Of a stretch of 64,000 nt of DNA, positions 54,592 through 63,671 are shown in pieces. The DNA lies in the NCBI GenBank assembly GCA_937924505.1, contig CALDSR010000051.1, positions 1-64,000 on the forward strand. Reading direction: 5' to 3'. The stretch is from an uncultured Granulosicoccus sp. (GTDB lineage Bacteria > Pseudomonadota > Gammaproteobacteria > Granulosicoccales > Granulosicoccaceae). Position numbers and translations under genes: made by a program. Position 1 is the stretch's first letter; every line of letters starts with the position of its first letter. The notes under the pieces are model-generated. The model searched no databases and was not told the origin of the DNA. It saw nothing but the letters and a program-made list of their open reading frames with translations.

Positions 54592-54972
54592 ATGAATTAT
54601 GCACCACCGCCGAACAAGCAGCTCTATTTTGAGCAAGTCTGGTCGCTAGTGCGCGAAATCCCCTGCGGAAGAGTTGCCACCTATGGCCAAATAGCAAAGA
54701 CTCTTCCGCTGCCTGATGGTGTTGATGCAGAAGAATATCAGTTGTCTGCTTCGCGCTGGGTTGGTTTGGCACTGGCTGCGTGTCCAGATGATGTGCCGTG
54801 GCAACGGGTCGTCAATGCACAGGGAAAGATAAGCCATCCCGCGGCTGGAACGCAAAAAAACCTGCTGCAAGGAGAAGGTGTTCTTTTCTCGACGGAAAAG
54901 ATCAATTTAAGCGAATTTCAATGGTCTGGTCCAGGGCAGAGTGATTTGCCCCGGCAGAGTAGTCTGTTTTAG
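54592..54972 (+). CDS. Alkyltransferase-like protein (Atl)
   Basis: The protein has 126 residues from ATG 54592; an ATG at 54496 would add thirty-two unconserved residues. It is the DNA-binding half of the O6-alkylguanine-DNA alkyltransferase fold (YFEQVWSLVREIPCGRVATYGQIAKTLPLP, then ASRWVGLALAACPDDVPWQRVVNAQGKISHP). The repair enzyme's reactive Cys in PCHR is replaced by Trp (PWQRV), which defines Atl proteins. These bind O6-alkyl-guanine without removing it and flag the lesion for nucleotide excision repair. Ribosome site is weak. Confidence 0.88.
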   Translation: MNYAPPPNKQLYFEQVWSLVREIPCGRVATYGQIAKTLPLPDGVDAEEYQLSASRWVGLALAACPDDVPWQRVVNAQGKISHPAAGTQKNLLQGEGVLFSTEKINLSEFQWSGPGQSDLPRQSSLF

Positions 54973-54978
54973 CGCGCA

Positions 54979-55024
54979 CGAGCCACGCGAGCTGCACGAT
55001 CCGGCGCGAGCCACGCGAGCTGCA
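54979..55024. repeat. 18-bp direct repeat, 28-bp period
   Basis: CGAGCCACGCGAGCTGCA occurs at 54979-54996 and 55007-55024 without mismatch. It lies in the short gap between the convergent atl and TRAP-permease genes. Two copies only; purpose unknown. Confidence 0.7.
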
Positions 55025-55062
55025 TGAGCGATGTATGAGATGAAGGATTCGGCAGCGGTTTC

Positions 55063-57108
55063 TCATTCGATCTTAGCTAACTTGGATGGCAGATTCCTTC
55101 GTTTTACCTGAAGAACCACAATCGGCAACATAAGTGCAATGCCAATTCCCATCGTAATCAAACCTGGCGCTATAAAGAGAAACGATAGCAGTGCAATCCA
55201 CCATCTTTCCCATGTCTTGAGCGTGGACAATAAATATCCGGAGAACGCAACTCCGAGAGACGCTATGCCCATCATGGCTCCGAGCAAGGTGACGGTGAAT
55301 GCCCACCAGGTAAAACCGTCAGCAACCAACAAGAGCGCGGGTGAATATACAAATACAAACGGCACAAGTGCTTTGGCAATACCAAGACGAAAGGCTGTGT
55401 TACCGGTCTTGAATGGATTCGATCCTGCGATTCCTGCAGCGGCATAAGCTGCTAGCGCCACTGGTGGCGTGATATCGGCAAGTACCCCGTAGTAGAAAAC
55501 AAAGAAATGGGCAACAAGCGGTTCTACCTGTAGTTGAGCAAGTGCTGGGGCGGCAACTGCGACAAGAATGATGTAAGTCGCTGTTGTTGGTATGCCTGCA
55601 CCCATGATGATACAAGACGCTGCAACCATAATAAGGGACGTGAACAGCGCCCACTGCGTTACCGTAAAATAGCTAAGAACAGGTAGTGAACTGAGCATCG
55701 TGCCAATATCTGTCGCTGTTTGGACAACAACAAAGCCCAGGCGAAAACCAACGCCAGTGAGCGTCACCACGCCAACCACGACACCGACAGTTGCTGCCGC
55801 CGCACCTACGGCGAGTGTGTTTTTGGCACCTGCTGCCAGACTGTTCCAGAGATCCTTGATGCTCAAACGGTTTGTCGGGTTCAGGAAACCGACAACAACA
55901 CAGGCAATGATTCCGTAGACGGCTGCAAAGTCGGGGGTCCGGCCAGTCAGGATCAGGTATACAAGGATAAGAAGCGGGATCAGGCTTAGCCAATGGTCTT
56001 TAAGGACGATGCCCATCTTGGGAAGCTCTTCGGCACGCAAGCCGCGTAGTCCGAGTTTCTTGGCTTCGAGGTGAACCATTATAAAAATACCGAAGTAGTG
56101 CAAAAGCGCCGGGAATAGTGCGGCTGCAAGAACATCTCTGAGCGGAATTTCGAGATACTCCACCATGATGAACGCCGCCGCTCCCATGATCGGTGGTGTG
56201 ATTTGGCCACCAGTAGAGGACGTTGCTTCAACAGCGCCTGCAAAGTGTGGTGGGTAGCCGACCTTTTTCATCGCTGGAATGGTCAAGGCACCGGTGGTTA
56301 CCGTGTTGGCAATCGATGAACCTGAAATCGTGCCCATGAACGCGGAGGAGAAAATAGCGACCTTTGCCGGGCCTCCAGAATAGCGGCCTGCAATGACCAT
56401 CGCGAAATCTATAAAGAGCTGGCCCAGGCCAATACGTGTCGCCAGCACGCCGAACAGGATAAACAGGAAAACGTACTGCGCCATTACGCCAATCGCAATG
56501 CCGTAAATGCCTTGGTTGGTCATATACAGGTGGTTGATAATACCAAGCCATGATGAACCTCCATGTTTCAGCGCACCTGGCATTAACGGTCCAAAGTAAG
56601 CGAATGCGATGAAGATCAATCCAATGATGGGAAGCGTCGGACCCACACTTCTGCGGGTTGCCTCTAATGTTAGAAGCAACAGAGCTGTCCCCATGAAAAT
56701 ATCTGTGGATGAGGGGTTGCCTACCCTCAAGGCCAAGGCCTCCGGTGACAAGAGCGGCAGATACATCGCCGCACCCACCGCCAGTATGGCGAACAACAGA
56801 TCAATCAATGGCACGCCATCGAAACGATACCAGGCGCGGAGCGGCATGGCGGGATCGGTTCTACGAAAACCAAAAAGCAGGAACACCAATCCGAGGACAA
56901 AGGAAATATGAATGCCGCGATGCAAAATTTCGCGGATCAAGCCAAAGCCGGATGCGTAAAAATGGTAAACCGACATAGCGACCAAGGCAGTCGCAATTAT
57001 AAAACCGAGCGTTTTGCCGGTTGGTCTGAACGCTGTTTCTGGGTCAAATTTGCGTTCGATCTCAGCCAGTTGCTCAGGCGTAAGCTCTGTTGTCGTGTTA
57101 GCACTCAT
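55063..57108 (-). CDS. TAXI-type TRAP transporter fused permease (DctQM)
   Basis: The protein has 681 residues from ATG 57108. It is a fused small and large TRAP membrane subunit with about 17 helices. Helices about 40-160 form the DctQ-like part and 170-600 the DctM-like part (FGVLATRIGLGQLFIDFAMVIAGRYSGGPAKVAIFSSAFMGTISG and GAGIPTTATYIILVAVAAPALA). It drives sodium- or proton-coupled solute uptake with the TAXI binding protein encoded upstream. A terminator lies between the two genes, so the binding protein is probably made in excess. Confidence 0.9.
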   Translation of the reverse strand: MSANTTTELTPEQLAEIERKFDPETAFRPTGKTLGFIIATALVAMSVYHFYASGFGLIREILHRGIHISFVLGLVFLLFGFRRTDPAMPLRAWYRFDGVPLIDLLFAILAVGAAMYLPLLSPEALALRVGNPSSTDIFMGTALLLLTLEATRRSVGPTLPIIGLIFIAFAYFGPLMPGALKHGGSSWLGIINHLYMTNQGIYGIAIGVMAQYVFLFILFGVLATRIGLGQLFIDFAMVIAGRYSGGPAKVAIFSSAFMGTISGSSIANTVTTGALTIPAMKKVGYPPHFAGAVEATSSTGGQITPPIMGAAAFIMVEYLEIPLRDVLAAALFPALLHYFGIFIMVHLEAKKLGLRGLRAEELPKMGIVLKDHWLSLIPLLILVYLILTGRTPDFAAVYGIIACVVVGFLNPTNRLSIKDLWNSLAAGAKNTLAVGAAAATVGVVVGVVTLTGVGFRLGFVVVQTATDIGTMLSSLPVLSYFTVTQWALFTSLIMVAASCIIMGAGIPTTATYIILVAVAAPALAQLQVEPLVAHFFVFYYGVLADITPPVALAAYAAAGIAGSNPFKTGNTAFRLGIAKALVPFVFVYSPALLLVADGFTWWAFTVTLLGAMMGIASLGVAFSGYLLSTLKTWERWWIALLSFLFIAPGLITMGIGIALMLPIVVLQVKRRNLPSKLAKIE

Positions 57109-57154
57109 GGCCAAGTTTTTGAGTTGAGAAAAAGCACGCTATTTTTTGGCGATT

Positions 57155-57186
57155 AAAAAAGCCCCGGGCATTAAGGTGCCCGAGGC
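57155..57186 (-). terminator. Terminator between TAXI binding protein and permease
   Basis: On the minus strand GCCTCGGGCA pairs with TGCCCGGGGC (9 of 10 matches, loop of 6 bases) and is followed by T6. It sits 20 bases after the binding-protein stop and before the permease start, so it should attenuate permease expression. Confidence 0.85.
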
Positions 57187-57205
57187 CATCGCCAAAAAGC
57201 TTGAT

Positions 57206-58210
57206 TTACTTGATCAAGCCCACTTCTTTGTAGAAACGTTCGGCGCCTGCATGCAAAGGTACGCCAACACCCGCCAATGCAGTGTCCGGAGTGATTGTTT
57301 TGCCTTTCGCGTGGCCTACGTCAAGCAGTTTGCGAGACTCGTCGTTCCACAGTGCTTTTGTGATGTTATAGATCAGCTCTTCATCTTCCTTTGCGGATGT
57401 GAACCACTGTGCGCCGACGGCGACTGTTGTGACCCCGGCAACACCTTCATAGGCGTCATCGGGAATAGACGAAGAAGCAAAGAAGCCATACTTTGCTGTT
57501 AGTGCATCTGCACCAGCACCGTCTATCGGAACCAGCTTGATTTTAGCCGCGGAGGATAGTTCAACCAGGGCGCCGGTAGGGTAGCCTGTCACAACGAAGA
57601 AGGCGTCGATCTTGCCATTGCGCAGTGCTTCGGAGGCTGCGTTGCCTTTCAGTGCTTCGGCTGTCAGATCATCCGCAGACAGGCCATTGGCTTCCAGTAT
57701 CAATAACGCATCGACATAGGTGCCTGACCCAGGCTCATCAAGAGACACACGCTTGCCAGCCAAATCAGCAACCGAATTGATGCCGCTATCGGCCAAAGCG
57801 ACAAGATGAATGTGCTCTTCGAAGAGTGCCGCAATTGTACGCAAGTCGGTTGCTGGCTCGCTGCCCTCCATTGTGCCGGTGCCTGTATACGCCCAGTAGG
57901 CGACGTCCGACTGAGCAAAACCAGAGTTTCGTAACCCGGATACAATTGCATTGACGTTATCAACCGAACCACGTGACGACACTGCAGATGCGATAAGACC
58001 ATCAACACCGCACGACCCGCCTTCGCCACATTCACGTGAGCCGGGTGGTTTTGATATCGCGTTTGCGATTACTCCGCCAACCGGGTAATAGGTGTATGCG
58101 GTACCGCCGGTACCGATCGTAAAGAATTTAAGATCTTGAGCGCTGGCAGTTCCTGCCAGACCCAAGGTCAACACCGCGCATACTGCGGCTGTTTTGATAG
58201 TTCTGATCAT
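57206..58210 (-). CDS. TAXI-family TRAP solute-binding protein
   Basis: This 334-residue protein has a signal peptide (AAVCAVLTLGLAGTASA, cleavage before QD near residue 25) and the TAXI/NMT1-like binding fold (FFTIGTGGTAYTYYPVGGVIANAIS, SVDNVNAIVSGLRNSGFAQSDVAYWA, KRVSLDEPGSGTYVDALLILEANG). It delivers an unknown solute to the permease encoded next. Characterised TAXI systems carry glutamate or related compounds, but a substrate cannot be read off here. Its promoter region lies in the gap at 58211-58577. Confidence 0.92.
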   Translation of the reverse strand: MIRTIKTAAVCAVLTLGLAGTASAQDLKFFTIGTGGTAYTYYPVGGVIANAISKPPGSRECGEGGSCGVDGLIASAVSSRGSVDNVNAIVSGLRNSGFAQSDVAYWAYTGTGTMEGSEPATDLRTIAALFEEHIHLVALADSGINSVADLAGKRVSLDEPGSGTYVDALLILEANGLSADDLTAEALKGNAASEALRNGKIDAFFVVTGYPTGALVELSSAAKIKLVPIDGAGADALTAKYGFFASSSIPDDAYEGVAGVTTVAVGAQWFTSAKEDEELIYNITKALWNDESRKLLDVGHAKGKTITPDTALAGVGVPLHAGAERFYKEVGLIK

Positions 58211-58577
58211 CGTAAACCTCCTGGTTGAAGCCTTGCATAGTTTGCGAGCAAAGCGATAAATATGAACGCCTTTTCTTTGGCTTTCATTTCTGTAGTCGAT
58301 GCCTCAATCAGATCGAGCGACACCATTTATGGGATTGTACATATCGCCCTGAATGATGGCATTCCCCCATTGTAAACATGCTGAACTGATGAAGGCCTGA
58401 TGTTCGAGGGCAATTCACTGAGTATACGCTCCAACTCCTTGAGTTTTAAGTCAATTTATTTTTTCAGATGACGTAAATTTGAGGCTGTAACAATTAAGCT
58501 TTCAATTATCTGCCTGTCGTTGATAAGTGATTGACAGAAAAATGGGATACATATACAGGCGGTGGGTCTATCCTGAT
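58211..58577. other. Gene-free gap upstream of TAXI operon
   Basis: This 367-base gap carries the TAXI-operon promoter region (minus strand) and the region after the DMT gene. It holds AT-rich segments near 58440-58520 but no clear operator, RNA or gene that I can support. Confidence 0.5.
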
Positions 58578-59471
58578 TTACGTTTTATTGCTAAGCGCGA
58601 CGGATCTTTTTACAAGTTGTTCCCGCCACATCATGTAAGTACCTGACGAAATAATTAAAAACGCACCCACCAGCATTAGAATACTTGGTTTTTCGTTAAA
58701 AACTATCACGCCTAAAATAAGTAAAAATATAATTCGAGAATACCGGAATGGCATAACAACCGATACTTCACCTAAGCGGATTGATGCGATTAAAAACATA
58801 TAACCGATCGCGCCTAGTACCACCATCGGTATGGTCATAAACCAGTTGGTTTGAGTGGGAAATAAACTCTCGCCGTTATAAATCACCCAGATAATCGTAA
58901 AGGGAGCCGCTACCGCCATGGTGTATGTCGCGAGGCTGGCTGATGGGATATCGGCTGGTATCAATCGTGTTGTCAAATCGCGGATTGACAACGCAACGAG
59001 AGCGAGAATTGCCCAAAGCACTGCGACATCAAACTCGATCGCACCCGGCTGAACAATAAGTAGCACGCCGAGGAAGCCGACAATAATGGCGCACCAGCGT
59101 CGCCAGCCAACGTACTCGTTCAAGAATATAACAGCCCCAACTGTCGCCAGGAGTGGGGTGGCCTGTGTGATTGCACCTACAGTAGAAATGGGCACATTTG
59201 CCAGTGCCATAACCATCCCAACCATACCTGCAATTTCTGCAAAGTAGCGAAGCAAGAGAATTGGAGAGAACACTCTCGGGTCATTTAATTTGTCTTTTTG
59301 TAGTAATGCCATGAGTGAAAACAATACAAAGCCGCCGCTCATGAGATAAAACATTACCTGTGCTGGTGAGATCAAGGACGTTGAGAGCTTGACTAATGTG
59401 TCGGCCACCGCGAACAGGCTCATTGAGGCAATCATAAAAAGAATGCCACGGAGGTTAGTGTCTTTGTTCAT
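58578..59471 (-). CDS. EamA-family DMT transporter
   Basis: This 297-residue membrane protein has about ten helices in two EamA repeats (LRGILFMIASMSLFAVADTLVKL at the start; VVMPFRYSRIIFLLILGVIVFNEKPSILMLVGAFLIISSGTYMMW near the end). It is one of three DMT transporters in the window and stands 166 bases downstream of the VOC gene on the same strand. Substrate and regulation are not evident. Confidence 0.88.
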   Translation of the reverse strand: MNKDTNLRGILFMIASMSLFAVADTLVKLSTSLISPAQVMFYLMSGGFVLFSLMALLQKDKLNDPRVFSPILLLRYFAEIAGMVGMVMALANVPISTVGAITQATPLLATVGAVIFLNEYVGWRRWCAIIVGFLGVLLIVQPGAIEFDVAVLWAILALVALSIRDLTTRLIPADIPSASLATYTMAVAAPFTIIWVIYNGESLFPTQTNWFMTIPMVVLGAIGYMFLIASIRLGEVSVVMPFRYSRIIFLLILGVIVFNEKPSILMLVGAFLIISSGTYMMWREQLVKRSVALSNKT

Positions 59472-59637
59472 GAAGTCAGGCTTACGCGGATAGATTACTC
59501 GTAGCCTTGCACTAGCCGAGGTGAGCCAAGGGTGGCTCTGGTCTTATGAGTAGGCGGGCTGCCTTTATGATGCCCGAAAAATGCAAGAATAGCTTGTACC
59601 GGACTTATTTTATTATTTTGCAGCGGATTTAGAGTGA

Positions 59638-60537
59638 CTATTCAATAAATCGCAGTACAGTGTTCGCTGTAAGCTCTGGAGTCGATAATGCAAACCCATT
59701 GTTAATGGTTCGGTAGTCTATCTCAGCTGTCTTTCGCACCGACTTGAGAAATTCATGGGCCGTGTTCGGGTTAGACATCTTCAGGTCCATGCCGGCAATC
59801 CATGGTGTCTCATCTTGCGACGCCAGAGCAAGTGCTTTGGGCAGTGGGCCGATAGTCTGCGTAAAGGTTACAGCATCGGTAATTCGCACGACGCCATTCA
59901 TTGTCTGGAATTGAAAGCCACCTTCGATGTGTTCGAAGTCATCGTAGATACCACCGAAACGCTGTTTTAATACTGGCTGATGCATCTCGTTAGCGATAAT
60001 ATTAATTCCGCAAATGCCAGTGATCTTGTTTGGATGCTGCAACCACTCTGGTACATAAATCAGCTCAGGTCGGTGTTGTTGGCACAGAAAAAACGACAGG
60101 CGAGGGAATTGCTCATCGGGCAGTAAGGCGAGTGTGGTTTTTGTCCGTCCCTGCGAGCCATCTGGCAAGGTTACGTCGCGACCGAATTCCAGATGCCCGG
60201 CAACGGTAAAGCCAGCAGACTCTGCCCGCAGTGCATCTGCTGTCGAGTTGGTGCTATGCAGGGCCGTAAGGGCCACACCTTCGCGCTGTTGCAGATGCGC
60301 ATACACGTGTCGGCCAAAATGAAATTCGCCCGCGGGTACTTCATCGATCAAAGAGTCATCGTAGATGCCCATGATTTCAATCAGGCATCCGTTGAACATC
60401 GCCAAACTGGTGCTGGTGCCCCATGGATGCTTGCCGATTGCCGTCATATTGAATCCCAGCGCGATTAGCGTTCGGCGCAGGTTGTTTATATCGTTTGTTG
60501 CAAGCAGCGGATGGTCTATGCCGAAGGATGCATTCAT
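59638..60537 (-). CDS. VOC-superfamily protein (Glyoxalase_3-like)
   Basis: This 299-residue protein has the two-module VOC fold of the glyoxalase/dioxygenase superfamily. The start (FGIDHPLLATNDINNLRRTLIALGFNMTAIGKHPWGTSTSLAMF) carries a typical first His ligand and WGT motif. The C-terminal part also contains His and Glu residues (GFQFQTMNGVVRITDAV) that could bind metal. The ATG overlaps the stop of cysE by 4 bases. Substrate is unknown; the operon context hints at an acid or aldehyde intermediate. Confidence 0.75.
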   Translation of the reverse strand: MNASFGIDHPLLATNDINNLRRTLIALGFNMTAIGKHPWGTSTSLAMFNGCLIEIMGIYDDSLIDEVPAGEFHFGRHVYAHLQQREGVALTALHSTNSTADALRAESAGFTVAGHLEFGRDVTLPDGSQGRTKTTLALLPDEQFPRLSFFLCQQHRPELIYVPEWLQHPNKITGICGINIIANEMHQPVLKQRFGGIYDDFEHIEGGFQFQTMNGVVRITDAVTFTQTIGPLPKALALASQDETPWIAGMDLKMSNPNTAHEFLKSVRKTAEIDYRTINNGFALSTPELTANTVLRFIE

Positions 60538-61262
60538 TGTGATTTTTCGCTATTTGCAAAATTCACACGTGCTTGTCCGTGTCGTCGTGCCTTGTGACCA
60601 ATGAACAAGAAACCATCCTCAACGTCCTCCAGAACAATTGCACCCGCTGCGATATTTGCGTTCTGACCGATCCTGATGTGTCCCAGCAGTATCGCACCCG
60701 CCCCGATTACTGTACCGCGTCCGATGTGAGGGTGACGAGTCGGGCCACTGTCATTCAGGGTACTGCCCAGGGTTACGTTGTGCCAGATAGATACGTCTTC
60801 TTCGATGACACTTGTTTCACCAACCACAAACCCCAAACCGTGATCAAGCCAAAGTCCCGCGCCAATCTTGGCAGCGGGATGTATGTCGGTATTAAAGGCA
60901 CGACCACAAGTGGCTTTTACAGCAAGCGCAGGGTTGAAATTACCCTCCGACCAAAGTTTGTGCGCTACCCGGTGCGCTATAACCGCCTGCGCACCATGAG
61001 AAAATAGCAACGTCGCAGCCTCTCCACCCGGTTCGAAGTTCCTGCGTGCTGTTTCGGAAATTTCATAGTCCAGTAGTTTTACAAGATCCTGATCAGCGCT
61101 GTAGGTTTCAAAAAATATCTTGCCAATCGCGGGATTGTTGCTGAAGCTCCCAAACATCGGGCCCAACAACTCCGCGATATTTTTGAACGGCCTTAACCCG
61201 AGCATTGACGCCACCTCGGGTGACGCGTTCAATAACTGATGTACCTCATCGACCAGACGCAT
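60534..61262 (-). CDS. cysE: Serine O-acetyltransferase
   Basis: This 242-residue cytosolic enzyme makes O-acetylserine from serine and acetyl-CoA. The N-terminal helical domain (about 1-110) is followed by left-handed beta-helix hexapeptide repeats (about 115-225). DIHPAAKIGAGLWLDHGLGFVVGETSVIEEDVSIWHNVTLG carries the CysE signature and active His region. The C-terminal tail (GHKARRHGQARVN) differs from the IPAR-type tail used for CysK binding, so complex formation is uncertain. It overlaps the VOC gene by 4 bases and follows the aldehyde dehydrogenase stop by 9 bases. Confidence 0.83.
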   Translation of the reverse strand: MRLVDEVHQLLNASPEVASMLGLRPFKNIAELLGPMFGSFSNNPAIGKIFFETYSADQDLVKLLDYEISETARRNFEPGGEAATLLFSHGAQAVIAHRVAHKLWSEGNFNPALAVKATCGRAFNTDIHPAAKIGAGLWLDHGLGFVVGETSVIEEDVSIWHNVTLGSTLNDSGPTRHPHIGRGTVIGAGAILLGHIRIGQNANIAAGAIVLEDVEDGFLFIGHKARRHGQARVNFANSEKSQ

Positions 61263-61271
61263 GCTCGTCTC

Positions 61272-62780
61272 CTAAGACACGTAGCCAAAAGCGATCTTCG
61301 GTATTACAGCACTGTCGAGCCATACGCTTTTGGCGGAGGTGTATTCGATCAATGCATCGGTTCCGCTTGAACGTCCAAAGCCTGAGTTCAAGGATCCGCC
61401 AAACGGAGAGGACACATGAATAGCCTTATAGCTATTGATCCAGAATGTACCTGCTCGAACAGCATCTGCTATGCGATGTGCGCGACCCACATCATTGGTC
61501 CATACAGCACCAGCCAATCCAAAAGCGGTGTCATTGGCCAACGCTATCGCATGTGCCTCATCTTCAAAAGGAATAGCGGTTACTACTGGGCCAAAGATTT
61601 CTTCTTGCGCGGATTTGGACGTGTTGCTTTGCCTGTCAAGAACAGTCGGTGGGACGAAGTAGCCTTGACCTTGTGTTTCAGCTCTTGATAAAACAGATGC
61701 TCCCTCTATTGCCGCCTGCTCGATCATGCTTGTCACATGCGCAAATTGCCTGGCATTACCGATGGGACCTATTTCCGTGGCTTCGTCCAGTGGGTCACCC
61801 AGAGTAATGTTGTTCATGCCTGCGGACAACATATCCACTAATTGACCGTGCACTGACTGGTGAACCAATAGTCGAGATCCAGCTACGCAACTTTGCCCGG
61901 CGCCAGAAAATATTGCTGCTTGGGCGCCGAGGCAGGCATGTTCAATATTGGCGTCGTCGAAAACGATGTTGGCAGATTTTCCCCCTAATTCCAGGATAGT
62001 GGGTTTCAGTGCTGCCGCTGCTGCCATTGCAACCCGCCTACCTGTACCGGGGGACCCGACAAAAACGACCTTGCGCACAATCGGATGTTCGATGGCGCAC
62101 TGTCCCGTTGTTGGGCCTAGTCCGCAAAGCACATTGACGAGGCCACGAGGTAAACCTGCGGCCTCGGCAAGTTTCACCAAGGCAACGGTCGTTACGGGTG
62201 TGAGTTCACTAGGTTTGATAACAACACCGTTGCCTGTCGCGATAGCTGGCGCAATTTGCCATCCGCCGGTAAAAACTGGTGCGTTCCACGGGGTAATTTG
62301 AAAGACAACGCCGAGCGGCTCCCGCTGCGTGTAGTTAAGGTGTCCGGATGGTACCGGGATGACCTCGCCGTGTAGTTTGTCGGCCCAACCGGCGTAGTAC
62401 GCAAACATCTCCGCTACCTTGGCGACTTCAATTCTGCAATCTCGAATAGGCTTGCCCGCAATAATGGCCTCTATTGTTGCCAAAGGTTCTGCATGTTCCA
62501 GAACGGCGAGTGAGATTTTTTGCATTACTTGCCCGCGTGCAGCAGCTGACATACCTTTGGCCCATTCGCCTTGGACCGCTTGAGCAGCCTCGCAAGCCAT
62601 GGATGCGAGATGCGTATCCGCATCTGCATAAGTGAACAAGGTCTCTTCAGTGAAGGGATCAATCAAGGCGATGTCCGTACCCCTGCCATCGACGAGCTTG
62701 CCATTGATCAGATTTTGAACGGCGCTATTCAGTCCAACTGCCATCATCGCTTTATGTAGTACATCAGTTCGTTCAGACAT
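61272..62780 (-). CDS. Aldehyde dehydrogenase
   Basis: The protein has 502 residues from ATG 62780, overlapping the upstream gene by 8 bases. It is an NAD(P)-dependent aldehyde dehydrogenase: GGWQIAPAIATGNGVVIKPSE, the catalytic Glu in LELGGKSANIVF, the catalytic Cys in GAGQSCVAGSRLLVHQS, and EEIFGPVVTAIPFEDE. It oxidises an aldehyde to an acid. It is second in the minus-strand operon with the HIBADH-like dehydrogenase and cysE. Substrate cannot be inferred from sequence alone; an upstream in-frame start at 62834 would lie in the neighbour. Confidence 0.9.
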   Translation of the reverse strand: MSERTDVLHKAMMAVGLNSAVQNLINGKLVDGRGTDIALIDPFTEETLFTYADADTHLASMACEAAQAVQGEWAKGMSAAARGQVMQKISLAVLEHAEPLATIEAIIAGKPIRDCRIEVAKVAEMFAYYAGWADKLHGEVIPVPSGHLNYTQREPLGVVFQITPWNAPVFTGGWQIAPAIATGNGVVIKPSELTPVTTVALVKLAEAAGLPRGLVNVLCGLGPTTGQCAIEHPIVRKVVFVGSPGTGRRVAMAAAAALKPTILELGGKSANIVFDDANIEHACLGAQAAIFSGAGQSCVAGSRLLVHQSVHGQLVDMLSAGMNNITLGDPLDEATEIGPIGNARQFAHVTSMIEQAAIEGASVLSRAETQGQGYFVPPTVLDRQSNTSKSAQEEIFGPVVTAIPFEDEAHAIALANDTAFGLAGAVWTNDVGRAHRIADAVRAGTFWINSYKAIHVSSPFGGSLNSGFGRSSGTDALIEYTSAKSVWLDSAVIPKIAFGYVS

Positions 62781-63639
62781 CGTCGTCGCTCTTGTGGTAT
62801 CCCACGATTTCATTGAAGTCGGCGTGATCGGCAATAGTGTCAGACTGCTTAAGCCAAATATCCGCTATCTGTTCAAACCCGCTGAGCTCCACATTCGATG
62901 AATTTGCCAACTCAAGCGCCAACCCCACATCTTTACGCATCAAGCCCATGGTAAACCCCGAATCAAACGTCTGATTCAGGACCCATTTGGGGAAATTGAC
63001 CTCGCTGACGCCACTGCGGCCTGAGCCTGCATTGATGCCCTCGAGCAGGTTCTCCGCACGCACCCCGGCCGCTTCGCCCAAGCGTACGGCCTCGGCCACT
63101 AACACAAGATTGGCGGCGCACAACATATTATTGGCAATCTTGGCCGCATGACCAGCGCCGGATTGTCCGACAATGACTGTCTTTGCCGTGATGATGTCAA
63201 GGATCGGTGTTAAAGCTTCGATAGCCGAGGATGACCCGCCCAGAAGCATGGTCATCGTTCCGGCGTTTGCTGCTGCCGGGCCTCCGCTGACCGGGCCATC
63301 GACAAAGGAAAATCCGTGATGCACAGCGGTCGCTGCCATTGCCTGTGAAGTCGCGGGTTCCGAGGTAGACGTATCGAGAATGATTGTGCCGGGTTGAATA
63401 TGCGGCAGGATCTCCTGCATGACCGCTTCAACCACGGCCGCCTTGGGAAGCGAAAGAATGATGACCTCTGATATTTTTGCCAGGGCGCTAGCTGACGTCA
63501 GGTTCGTCGCGCCAAATTGGCTCATCACCTTGAGTCTTTCGTCACTTGGGTCGTAGCAGTTTAACCCGCGACCTTCTGACAAAATCCGCGATGCCATACC
63601 GCCACCCATATTGCCGCAGCCAATTATTCCGATTTGCAT
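62773..63639 (-). CDS. 3-hydroxyisobutyrate-dehydrogenase-family protein
   Basis: This 288-residue enzyme carries the beta-hydroxyacid-dehydrogenase NAD(P) loop (GIIGCGNMGGGMASRIL), the substrate-site loop FVDGPVSGGPAAANAGTM and the catalytic Lys region (GAGHAAKIANNML). It interconverts a 3-hydroxy acid and its semialdehyde or keto form. It is first in the operon; the aldehyde dehydrogenase that follows could accept the semialdehyde product. The family includes tartronate-semialdehyde, glyoxylate-semialdehyde and 3-hydroxyisobutyrate enzymes, so the exact one is open. Confidence 0.88.
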   Translation of the reverse strand: MQIGIIGCGNMGGGMASRILSEGRGLNCYDPSDERLKVMSQFGATNLTSASALAKISEVIILSLPKAAVVEAVMQEILPHIQPGTIILDTSTSEPATSQAMAATAVHHGFSFVDGPVSGGPAAANAGTMTMLLGGSSSAIEALTPILDIITAKTVIVGQSGAGHAAKIANNMLCAANLVLVAEAVRLGEAAGVRAENLLEGINAGSGRSGVSEVNFPKWVLNQTFDSGFTMGLMRKDVGLALELANSSNVELSGFEQIADIWLKQSDTIADHADFNEIVGYHKSDDDV

Positions 63640-63671
63640 GTGTAGCCGCCTCCATTATTCGATAGGGCGCA

